NCBI GenBank assembly: GCA_963169105.1
Contig: OY720641.1
Span: forward strand, 73,607,496 to 73,671,495
Length of the DNA stretch: 64,000 nucleotides
Reading direction: 5' to 3'
From: Ceriagrion tenellum
Taxonomy: Eukaryota; Arthropoda; Insecta; Odonata; Coenagrionidae
The position numbers and the translations under genes were made by a program. Below the pieces are notes generated by a model. That model worked only from the letters and a program-made list of their open reading frames with translations. It was not told where the DNA came from and did not search any database. Numbering within the stretch: position 1 is the first letter of the stretch; each line of letters opens with the position of its first letter. Below are positions 1-11,600 of this stretch, one piece after another.

Positions 1-745
1 TTCCTGTGTAATTTCCTCTGAATTTGGTCCGTGAACTTTTTCATGGGTCTTCCTCTTGGGACTTTTCCCTCTATTTTACTTTCAATTATGTTCTGTACAA
101 ACCCATTGTCTCTCAGAGTAAGTCCAATCCATCTGGTTCTTCTTTTCTATATAGTGTTCCGTATGGTCCTATCATCTTCTACTCTTCTGTAAACTTCATG
201 ACTAGTAAATCGCGGGACAAAAAATATCAATCCCGCTATTATTAATTTCCCAATCTTCATTTCAACCTTCACCCTTACTAAGTGACCTTCATCCTTCACC
301 GCCTCCTTTTTCCACATTCCATATTTCCCGAAACCTCAGAAGTCTCCTTATTTTCATTCGCTCCTTTCCATTAGCTCCTCCGTCTTCCTTTCCCATCCAT
401 CCAGTTGCCCAAAGGAAAGGGAAGGGAACAAACAGATCCATTTCTGTGCGATACACTGAGGGCAAAAGGGTCAAAATAAACAGCCTTTCACTTTCCTCGG
501 CGACCGCGCCAAGGATATACACTCGGGAGGTGAAGAACTTCTACTCTTCTGTAAACTTCATCATTTCTTATTTTTTCCATCCATTTTATTTATAAAATCC
601 TCCTCTATCACCAGGTTTCGAAGGTTTCTAGTCTATTTTTCCAATGGTCCATGCTTCCGATCCATAGAATCCAACCCTCCAGATGAATGTTTCTACGCAC
701 TGTTCTCTAGTTTGTATGTAGTCTAATCTTCTTAGAAGATAGCAG
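1..745 (-). mobile_element. RTE-like LINE 3' fragment, interrupted
   Basis: Minus-strand 3' end of the RTE-like family seen nine more times here. It reads as decayed KIEGK-x-PRGRPR-type sequence ahead of the 3' end. Segment 1-199 and segment 538-745 are separated by a foreign 338-base piece with a 24-base duplication on each side. Frame broken; no activity expected. Confidence 0.7.
200..537. other. 338-bp insertion of unknown origin in the RTE-like copy
   Basis: Bounded by a perfect 24-base direct repeat: 176-199 and 538-561, key bases CTTCTACTCTTCTG then TAAACTTCAT. The insert is rich in CTTC/CCTTC pyrimidine runs and holds a 77-codon minus-strand frame (289-522) resembling nothing I know. 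A direct repeat this long suggests either a retro-insertion with a long target duplication or a local duplication. Confidence 0.55.
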
Positions 746-1364
746 TTGTCTTTTAACTATGAACACTTTATTAACTTGGGCTATTCTTCGCTAAGATCTA
801 TTGTACTTCTTCTGTCCCACATTATGGTACTTCGGAGATAGGTGAAGGAATCCATTTGCTCTAATTTCTTTCCTCTGCCTTATTTTGGTCCTATTCATAT
901 TAATGTCAGAAAGGAGAAAAGTAGAATTTATTTTGAAATCGGTTTATCTGTGAGTATCAAGCATGGAAAATGGAAGTATTCATACATACTCATTGTACTG
1001 TATCCTTTCAGAGTAGGTGCAGTGAAAAACATTGAATTCTCTGTGGGAGGCCTATAAAACTGACTGCTTTATTTATTTGCTCCTTACTGCCTTATCATTG
1101 TATACCTCTCATGCTTCAATTTAACTCTTATGTTGTGTTTACTCTGACCACTTAAGGTGGTTTGAGCGTGAATCGTGAGTCATTGAGTGCATATTTTAAT
1201 AAGTTTTCAAGTATGTCGAAAAGAATTCTGGGACCATGCTTCAATTAAGTACATCAATTGATATGTTGGGAATTATCTGTGAATTTTGTAATATAAATGG
1301 TGTAGGAATTATTTTTAATAATTCTCGTCAAAATAAAAACATTTTTCTCCAGCACCATGTTTTG

Positions 1365-1500
1365 AAGGCTTACAGTCTTTTCTGTTCAACTTTTCCAATA
1401 GTACGTACTTCTGATCCATAGAGTGCTACGCTCCTCACGATTGTTTTCACATATTGTTTCCTAGTTTATAGTCCTCTTTTCTTTGAGCACAGTAGTTGTC
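1365..1500 (-). mobile_element. RTE-like LINE fragment
   Basis: Minus-strand match to the family segment containing the CSKK...TRKQYxKTxVWSVALYGSEAWT-type coding remnant. Both ends are lost and the frame is broken. Confidence 0.6.
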
Positions 1501-2484
1501 TTTGCACGTCAGAATGCATAGATGTGCCATTTCCCATGTGAAAGTGTATTCTTCATCAATCGTATCGGTAGGTAGCTTGGTAAGGGGCTGATATTTTGAT
1601 ATCATTGGAAGGGTGTGATATTTTCTGTGAAATGAGACCAAATTCATTCATTTCTTCATGGATCCACATAAGTGGATCCGAGGACCCCATATTAGGTGGA
1701 CTTGGGTATTATCGATCGTGTTCCATTGAAGGAGTCGAGGCTTCGTCATCGATAGGTCAAGGAGTTGCGATTATCTTTCGCAATCAAAATTGTGTTCAGA
1801 TTATTTATATGGTGAGATGAATAATTTTGTGTGTTTATCTTCCTATTCATTTGTTCATATTCATTCTTTCTTGATCATTTTTCTTATTCATTGTTGTTCT
1901 TATTCATTCATTCAATTTTTAAATATCCAAAATGAACTTCAACAATTGTGCAATAAAAAGTGTTTTCGGCAATCACTAGATGGAAATAAGGAGATTAAAT
2001 GCCTTTAGGTAGGCACTCGCCTATATGCTGCTGTGCCATATAGTGCTATGTAGTGTGCATATAGTACTGCTTTTAAATAAACTCTACTTAAGGGTACCTA
2101 TAATGTAGACAAGGATTTACACTGCTTCATACAAGCCTATTCATATGACTACTGAAGTTCCTTCTCTTGAGAGTGTCTGCTGCTGCACATTTTACAGAGA
2201 GTTTCTCATGCAACCAGGTGACTTTTGTGAAGTTTATAGGAAAGTAAGTGGTGAAGTTTATAGGAAAGAAAGACCAAGGAAGAAATATGTAGATGAAATA
2301 AAGAACCGAATGGGTTTCTGAAGCTGCGAGGAACTGAAGAGGGCAGTGGAGAATAGAAACATCTGGCCACAGTGAAAAGGCGTTGACTTTAGAAATTGAT
2401 GGAATGTTTACCATGGCTCACTTCATCAAGGAATGGTGATTTGTGAAAATTGGAGTATCCAGAATTTGTGAGTGCGGTGCTTAC

Positions 2485-2696
2485 TTGTAAGAGGTCAGCG
2501 CAGATGAGGAGCGAGAGGTTCTTGGTGACGAGGTTGAATAGGTCCAGCAGTGGGGGCCTCTCTGCTGGCTGTCCGATGAGCAGCAGAACCTGCGGCCGGT
2601 AGTTCTTCACGTGGTCCCCGATGTTCGAGAGACGCAGTGTTGATGTAAGGGCATTCTTGTACGTCTGCGCCTGCGTAGACGATCCCCAGTTGACAT
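2485..2696 (-). CDS. NKCC: Exon 11: start of cytosolic C-terminal domain (aa 581-651)
   Basis: Acceptor CACTGCAG|ATGTCA and donor TACAA|GTAAGC. It encodes DVNWGSSTQAQTYKNALTST, a linker helix, then KNYRPQVLLLIGQPAERPPL and TKNLSLLICADLLQ, the first strands and helix of the universal-stress-protein-like C-terminal domain. No following exon was recognised in 1-2484, so the remainder of the protein lies outside the window. Confidence 0.94.
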
Positions 2697-5600
2697 CTGC
2701 AGTGAATGGGATTAGCGTGCGTTAGTCATCAGCTTAATCTAAAAGATTGACTTTGGGCCCAAAAAAGTGTTGCTAGCCTTATATTATAACACTCCTGTAA
2801 ATCTATTGACTATCATCTGGTAGAGAATCAAGGAATGATAAATGTTACCACCTCTGTATACTCATCATTTATACTAGCGTATAAGAATGGAGTGGTGTCT
2901 GTCTGTATGTTTGTCACTCTTCTCCTCGAAAACTAACTAACTGATTGAGTTTATATTTTGCAGTATTATAGCGTATATACTAAGGCGTATTATAAGACTA
3001 TTGGTGTTTTCAAATTCGTAACCCATCTGGGGCAAGGGGTGGTGGAATTATCCTCAATTACAAGAAAAAAAGTAATCGTTTAGCGGTATTGTTGATGTTG
3101 AATAGAATACTCCTATTTCTGTTTCTAAATCTTACTTCCATATTGATATTTGAATATAAAACTTTCATAAAAATTTTCTTTTTCAAATGTCTCGGGGGCT
3201 GAGACGCAGGCCTAAATTTTGGGGAGGTGGGCCAAATGTGATGTCCACAGGGCTTTGCCCATTGTGGGTCACGCGGTTTTCTCGGCGGATAATAATCTCG
3301 GCAACATCGAGCTAGAACCCCCCACCCTGCGGTAGCAGACGCCTTCGAACAGTTTCGGACTCTCACGAAAGGCTCCCGCCCCCTCAAACTTGATGGCCAC
3401 CTCCTAGCCCCCAAAACACTAGAAAAGATAACAGGTGTAGGTGGCGTTATAGTCTGTTTCCTTAATTGCAGAATGAAACTTCATTGCTTTAGGCGAATTA
3501 CCGCCTCATCACACCTTTTATTTTTTCATTACTTACTCTCAACCACCTTTTAAACCCCACAATGAGCACTCCATATAAATAAGAGCTTTAGGCTTGCATA
3601 TACAGTAAACTTAAGTCAATCCTTTTGATTAAGGCTCTGTTTTAGAAATTGATAGCAAGATATTACGACCCTGCGTCGAATGACGCTGTCTGTGAATGGA
3701 GTGACCCAGAATAAACAATAGCATTGGAGAGATGAGTAGAAATTACAAATTTAAAGACTTTTCCAAAATATTCTCTATGTTACTCAATCAATAACTCAAT
3801 GGAAGGTGATCCTCAATTTCAAATTTTATATAAATTCTAATGCTTAAGATTTGGAACAAAAATTAGGTGAAAAGCGTTAGAAGTAAAAACTCGGATGCAT
3901 GGGTTATTTTTCTGAGAAATAAAAATTATATAATGAAAGATAAATAATCTTTGGCGTCGTCCGTCTTATTGTTTACAATAATAAAACTCTTGCCATGTGC
4001 ATTCATGCAAAAGTCGCGAAATCTCGCATGTCCGGTTAATTATAATAATTTCTCTGGTCAATTTCGGGTTGAATTTTGCTAGGAAGAAGTCCAATATCAC
4101 GATCTGTATTTCTCATTTGCGTGATATTATTATAATGGCTTCACCGGAAAAATAAATTTTCATACGGAAGGCTTTCAATTCGAAGATAAGTGATCATATC
4201 TAAGTTATGCGTGTCTTACTGTGGTAATTCCCCGTTAAGAAGTGTTTTTATCATTTTGAGGCACTCGAAGATGGGCGGGTAATAAATTAATCTGTCATCC
4301 GTGCCCCCTCCTGAAACTTCTGGGAAATATGATATTGTAGTCGTTGGAATGAAGGTGGCTCTGGCCGTAGGGTGACTGATTCCAGAATTTCTGAAATCTT
4401 GAATAGAGCATCTTTGAGTGCGTTTAAGGAAATGACAAGAAAAGAAAATAGGTTTTCCAGGCCAGTTTCACATTACTTGAGCCTTGAAAGTGGAGATTTT
4501 TACATTGGTTCTCATGGAGATTGCTCACATTATGGGAGATAAATGTTTATTTAAACGAGAAAGCATATTCAAGTTTTTAATTAAACCTGTTCGTAAGATT
4601 GTAGATTGAAAAGATTTGTTAATTCCTCATAAGATTTTTAATGAACGACCTAGGTTTCGCCGCTGTGCGACCTGCCTCTGCCCTGCTAAGCCAAAAGACA
4701 GTAACTGGCAGCATAACACATTTTGTTCTTTTCAGCCTTGATGATTTCAAAAAACTGAACAAAGAAACCGTACCTGTAGCGGAATTCCTGATATTACGTT
4801 CTGCTTTCACCGTATCTACAGTTTACCTGTCATTGTGCTATTTCAGCACGTACCCTTAAGGCCCTTGACATATATTTCGAAATAATTCCATTCAACATAT
4901 ACAGATTTTCGCATGAATAGGCGAAATAATACGTTTCATCGTATCAGAATGGTTGATGACGAATATAAAGGTATCATGCCGAGGGAAAAACACACATTTA
5001 GGTACGATTTATCTTTAAACTTTGAATTTCGCGCCGTAAATACAAGTTATAAAAATGGTTAAATTAAGACGAAAATATTGAAAATATAATGCTTCCATCG
5101 TTTTCATCACTCCATGCATGTTTACTTCCATCGCATAAACAGATTTACTTAAGTGAACTGTGGTCCAAGAAGTTTTTTCCGACTTATTTGAAAAGTTATT
5201 TAAACGTGCACTCAATGACTCACGGTTAGCCCTCGAGTCGTTTTTAAGAAGTTTGCACCGCAACTGCACGAGTCAAATTAAGTACTGCCCGGCTAAGCCA
5301 AAATATAGTAACTGACAAAGTTACACATTTTAAAGTTAGAGTTGATTATGTTCTTCTTGGGGATTTGAAAAAAATACAAAACCGTCAATTTAGCGGTTTT
5401 CCTGCTATCACGTTCTCCTTTCTCCGCATCTACTGTTAGTTTCCTAGGCCAGATAATAGTAACTACAAGTCTTTCTCCTAAAGAATCTCATTACTTTTGT
5501 TCTCTTATGATTTATCTTCATTTCGTATTTCCCGCGCTGACAATTTAAGTATCAACTAAAGCTTGTAATCTTTTCGAAGATAGACTAAGTTAAGGATCGA

Positions 5601-8600
5601 AGTCTCGAAGATAAAAACTTTCAATAACTCAGAACTAAAAATGATGCAGTTACTGTCATTTAGCTTAGCAGGGCAGACCTGATGATGTCACACAGCCGCA
5701 CAGTCGCATATCGGATTCTCATCGTCGCACTGTGACAAAACTTTGCCCGTTCAACAATAATCTTACGTGGGATGTGCCAAGGTTTTCAATGTTTTATCAT
5801 GTAGTCATTACATCAAGTTACGCCCAAAACCATCACTGCTCATAAGAAGCAAAAAGTCTTGGGAAATTGAGTAATAATTAATCTTGGTAGCTATCTTAAT
5901 ACCACTAATTTTAAAATATTTTATTGGGAAATTACTGCCGCAGTTCAAGTCTATATGCGGCAATTCCATGCAAATGTCGCTGCAGTCGATTCTTATGGCC
6001 AAGTTCCTTATACCTTGGTCATGACACGATCCCGTAATGCATTCTGTTTTCTCCATTTTGGGTCGGGATCAACGTTCCTTGGCTCAAGCTTTCTTCATTG
6101 AGTAGCCAAAAGTTTTTAGCCTTGTTCAATGTAACAAATTATCGTTTGACATGAAGCTGATTTTGAACCTTAAAATATGAAATGAGTATGTAAACTGTAT
6201 GATGTATGTTTCGTCGAAATAAAGGATTAAATATTTCTAACGACTGAACAAGAACCATCTCTCACATCGTATTTTGGGATAACCCTCCTCCGTATATTTT
6301 GACACAAAGGAAACCAAAGCCTTTTAGTATTGTATATCAGCTCAAAAAGTTTCATAGCGTAACCTAGATTATTCAAAGAAATATACGTATATCATTGTGC
6401 CTATGATCATGTTTGGTTATGGAGTCTGGTGCAATTTTTACAACTTAACTGGGGTCTAACGGAAGGGGTCAGGCCAAAATTTTAAATGAATTCTAAAGCG
6501 GCTTAGTATTTTATGTCAACTGAAAATTTTTCATGGCACTAAATAAATTATTTTGGGAAATATATGTGTATCTTTGTGCACATATCACCCACTCATTTGC
6601 ATGCGGAATTAAAATCCCGCCAAAAATTTGATGCAAGATGGCGTATTACATCGGACAAGTGCGTGTCGTGACGTGGGTGTAAGAACCGTGTCTATGGCTG
6701 GACAGATGTGGTCATTATAAATGTATTCGTGGAGTATTTTTCTCATTTTGTATCGTTAATTTAGTATTAAATAGGCACCCATATCATCTGCGAATGTAGA
6801 ATTTAAAAAAACTAATTTAATAACAATATGTTTATTATAATTTGTCTTGACTCACTTAGTCAGCTTAGAGCCACCTTAAAAGAAAACTTACCTGGTTTTC
6901 TGTACACTACGATGAGGTAGAGTGCGAAGATAATGAGGAGTGTGATGATGGACGCGACCCAGTTAATGAGGAACATAATTCCGACGCAGAGGACGAATCC
7001 AATGAGGCTGAGCCACATGTTGTAGTACTGAAACAGAAAACAAGAGGCTGTCATTAGATTAGTAAGGGTATACTCTATATAAACCTATGTTCTCTTGGAG
7101 TGAGTGAATCCTAGCGGTTATGAAATGGCTTTTCACCACGCATAAGGAGTTCCAAATGACAGAAGAAAAAGGAACATTCAGAATACCCAATTTTCCTTGT
7201 GATTTTTTAATAAGGATGTTATTGTTAATGAAGAGATATGTAAAACCTGAATACCTTGTAAGTTGGAGAAGAAGGAGAAGATGATTTTGGAGAGACCATG
7301 TGGAAAGAATGGATGACACAGGGATTTCCAAGAGTGTATTACGCGGAATTCCATAGGGTTACCGTCTGCCTGGAAGACCAGTTGAGAGATGGAGAGATAG
7401 CTTGACCTCTCCTCCGAAGGACTTGGAGTAGAAGAAAGTATTTCTCAAGACACGGATCTAAGATCTATCAAAATGGAAAATAATTTAGGGGGGATTGGGT
7501 ATGTGAGGTGGCTAGAGAACTGGCTAACCATACGGGCGGCCAGGGCTCAAATCCCTGCAGAGGAGGATATTTTTCAGAGGAAACTCGATCCCCACTTGAG
7601 TGTATTGTGGAGGGCACTTCAAGTACAGTACTCCGTCTGTCGGATGAGACGTTAAGCCGTGGTCCCCTTGGTGCCTTTCGTTAAGAGCAAGCTAATGCAG
7701 ATGTCGGTTTTCTATCCACCCTTCCTCCCTTACCTGTACCATTGGCACAAATGGCCTTAGCTCTCGGTTACCTCACCAAAATCTAATCCAAAAGAATTTA
7801 GATGATGATGTAATTGTTCAATAAGAATGAAAGATCTGATTTATCATAATATTGAAAAGGAATGAAGCCGTGTAATATATGCCGGACATTTTAGGGATAA
7901 TCATCCTTCAAGTCAAACGTAAGATTGGAGGGTCAGTAATGCTTTAAACCAGGGGTCGGCAAACCACGGCCCGCGGGCCAAAAGCGGCCCGCGAGGGATT
8001 TTTATCCGGCCCGCGGTTACATCCCAAGACGGTACTGACGTGGTAAAATATGGTTTCAAATAAAGACGTTCCCTCGCCTAAAAAAGTTTGTTCTAATCCT
8101 AATTTAAATATAAGTACGATAATTTTACCCGAAAGTACGACAATTTTCATGCCCAGGTACGATAGTTGGTTTTCAAAATGTGGCATATTGTATTATAACC
8201 ATTACAAACACCGGCCCGCCAAGTTGTTAATATTTATAAATATGGCCCAACCGTTCAAAAGTTTTCCAACCCCTGCTTTAAACTATTGTCCTATAATTTT
8301 TAAATATCCTATAAAAGGGGCTATTTCATGCTTATATTAGGGTTGAGATGTATCCAAAGTAATGTGTACTCATCTGTCTGAAATAATCTTTAGTGATCGG
8401 ACCCTAGACTATGTACAATCATGCAATGGTGTCTATGCTGAGATTATGTGGCGCAAGTTGATTAAAAATTTTTTTTTTCAATTTCAAATTTTTGAGAAAA
8501 TGTTTTAATGACAAAAGCGGGAATATTAATAAAATAAAATTTAAAAATATGGATGTTGAAAGTGCCAAACGTAATCTGAGGCAATCTAATTATTATTTAT

Positions 8601-11600
8601 TATTATTAATAAAAAGGGGGGAAGATTTGGAAAAAAGTTTTTTCACGAAAGAAGGAAATAAATAAAATATTATACATAAAAAGATATAGGATATAATTTT
8701 TAGGATAAAAATAAGGATTTTTGTTATAACTTATAATCCTTATCTTTTTGTAATAATACTTTTTAATGATACGATTGTTTTAATTTTTAGGGATAGTCAT
8801 CCTTGAAGTCAAACTTAAGATTGGGGGGTCTTTAATGCTTTAAAATATTGTTTTATAATTCTCAAATATCCTCCCATAAAAGGGGCTGTTGTATACTTTT
8901 ATTTAATAAATACGGACATTTTTCGGGATATTTGATTATAGATTGAAAAACTTCCTCATAAGATTTTTATTGATTATTATTTATCAACCCAAGTGGGTGT
9001 TCAAGTGTATAATTATATTATTCAAATTGAATAATAATATTATTCAAAGCGGTTTTTATAAATAGTGTGGAATATAATTGCACATACGCTATGTAAGCTT
9101 GTCTGAATTCAAATGCAGTTTTTAAATAAACTGTACTTTAGTGCACATACAGTGTAGACGAGGCATAATATTCAAATTTAAATCATGGAAATCGGAAGGA
9201 ATAACCGAATTTTAAGGGGGAAATAGAAATTTGAGGGAGGGGGTTGCGCTATAGTTTTTAGGGTGATCTGCACCCCTGCATGCACGCAGGAATAAGCGCG
9301 CTCTTGCATGTTTGAACTTACCTTGTTAATCAAGAATTTCTCATGACAATTTGGATTCTCATTGAATTCTAACTCCTTACCTTGAATGTCGGTCGCCAGC
9401 CCACTGGCTTCACAAGTGCGGCGTGGAATGTGCAGAAGTTGATGAGGGCGTACGAAGCGAGGTAAAAGTTTGAGATGAGCGGCGCGATGATGTTGAGCTG
9501 AGCTGCATGAGAGAGAAGAAGAAGACGAAAGGGGTGTAAATAAGCTTAAACCCATCTCCTCTTAAGTGGACGAGTCACTTAAGTGATGAGGGGACGTATA
9601 CACGGTGCACTTCAGTGAAAGGTGCAATTAAAGTCTGAATTAAGTGGTTATTAGATACGCGGTATTAGTTATCTGCGTTCTCATGGAACAAGAGCATCCT
9701 TTGAGAATGTCCGCTTAAAATTATAAGAGATTCATATTAAGACAAGCTTTACCGATGAGCAGGAAGGCAGCCGATATGATGAAGGTGAGGGCGTAGCCCC
9801 TGTACGGCTCGCCGGCCTTGCCGTATCCCTTGGAGAAGAAGATGAGTCCGGGGTAAATCCTGTCGATGCCGAGGGCCTGGATGAGCCGCGGCACGGACAG
9901 GAGGTTGGTCAGGGCAGTGGACAGCGTGGCCGCAAAGCAGCCGGCGTAGATGAACGGGCCCCACAGCGACATCAGCTGCATCACCTGAGACGAGGGAAGA
10001 GGGCCTTTGAAGTGTAATTACGCCACGCGGGAGACTTTTAAGGTGGTCGGAGCGCGATTCATAAGTCGTTGAGTGCACATATTAATAACTTTCAGGCGAA
10101 AAGAAAAAAAACTCGTTTATTAAGCACATCAATTTATACGTTGAAAATGGCCATAAACATAGTTGTATAATTGATGAAATAATTATATTTTTTTATTTTC
10201 GTCTCAATTATAATATTGCTATGACTTTTTGCCGCAGTAGAACCGGCTATGTAAAAAATAAAAAGTTGCGACTCTTATTGTAAATTATAATCCTTACTCC
10301 AGAGGCCTGCGCAAACAAATTTACTTTAAGTAGTAAAGCAGAGTCGTAATATAAACGCGCGTAGACGTCTGCGGAAGTATTTTTGGCCGTGATATGCAGC
10401 TCCCTTAAGATTCCCTTAATTCATTTCCCATCATTGTAAAAAAAGCTTGAATATTCTACGTGCAGCGTGAGAATTCAAGAGGATTCTCGTCTTCGGCGTA
10501 GATTTCAAAAGTCGATAAACTTCTGGGAAGTAAATACAGCTGAGATCGAAATGTTGACTTATCACGAAATATTTAGGAGGTGAATGAATGAGATCCTTTG
10601 AGCCTTGGAATTTTGGAGATAAGATTGTGGACATACACTTGTCTCAGAATCAGTTGATTATAGCGTGGGAAGGACGCCTTTTTTAATGTGAAAATAAACT
10701 AAGAGACCGCCCGATTCTGAGTACACGGAGACTAGCTACCCATTAATTTTACTGGACGCTTTTACTTTCATGCACTAATGTTCAAAGTTCCACTGAGCAA
10801 AAATCATCCGCCTTGATCGGGACTCGAAGCCAGATCCCTCAATTTCCAGCCGAGTGCTTTTTTAAAAGTAGTTTTAGCGGAATATCATTTCAAGTAGAAA
10901 TCAGTGAATTTGTTCTCATTATAATGAAAAATATCTCACCCTTCCAAAAGTTCCAAAATATCATCCCTTTACCGAACTAAACCTGAGATTTTGGACAGTT
11001 AATATCAACCTTTGTACATGGGAAATGGTGCGTGTATGCATTTTTATAACAAGGCTTCTCCGGAGAGGCCTTATTATAAAAATGAGGAATTTCTAATATC
11101 AATATCTCGGCAAAAAATTAACCATACTATTAAAAAAATAAATCATATTGTCATCGCAGTATTTTTTTCAGAATCACAAAAAAAACCTTTCCGTTGTGAA
11201 GGAGTTTTCAACGTACTGCGTGAAGAAAATGACTCAAGTTAAAGCCTTTTATTGAAATTTTTATTTAATTACTTAGAAATTCCGTCATGTAAAAGAGTAT
11301 TATTGCACTGTTAATAATCCAATTAAAAATCCATGCTTCCTACAGCTGCTTTCTGCCTACAAGCTTGCTATGTATGATTCGAATATGATCTCCTTCACTA
11401 CATCGCTCAAGGGAACTACATCGCTCAAGCTACCTTAAACGAACGAGGCATTATAGATTTTGTTGGCTTTATGGGACAAGATCCTTGATTTGTAATTTTG
11501 TACTTTGAAAATAAAAGTCGTTCATTGGATGCTTTACAGCAGTTAAAAAATTTTTATGTGCCGAGTCTCGGTTAAGGCGGATGATTTTTTTCCTCTGTAG

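Larger units (their letters stand above)
1..2484. other. Partial intron 11: repeats only
   Basis: Between the left edge and exon 11. It holds an RTE-like LINE copy interrupted by a 338-base insertion (1-745), a TTAA-flanked GGTGGT element end at 1152, a second RTE-like fragment (1365-1500), and a minus-orientation fragment of the GGTAGT element (about 1500-1650). I see nothing recognisable from about 1650 to 2484 and no cotransporter exon. Confidence 0.6.
2697..6891. other. Intron 10
   Basis: 4.2 kb between exons 11 and 10. It contains a GC-rich stretch without recognisable coding (3180-3420), a fragment and a complete copy of the TGCCCGGCTAAGC inverted-repeat element, a minus copy of the GGTGGT element, and a segment at 6640-6790 related to 43625-43760. 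Nothing recognised in 3440-4620 and 5700-6600. Confidence 0.6.
7028..9380. other. Intron 9
   Basis: 2.35 kb between exons 10 and 9. It holds a LINE coding remnant, a SINE with a conserved central block, a hAT element inside one copy of a duplicated block, and a very AT-rich tract (8450-8790) with nothing recognised. Confidence 0.6.

Noticed and set aside
9749..10078. 109-codon minus-strand frame over exon 8
   Set aside because: Alternative frame of the cotransporter exon, running past its splice acceptor.
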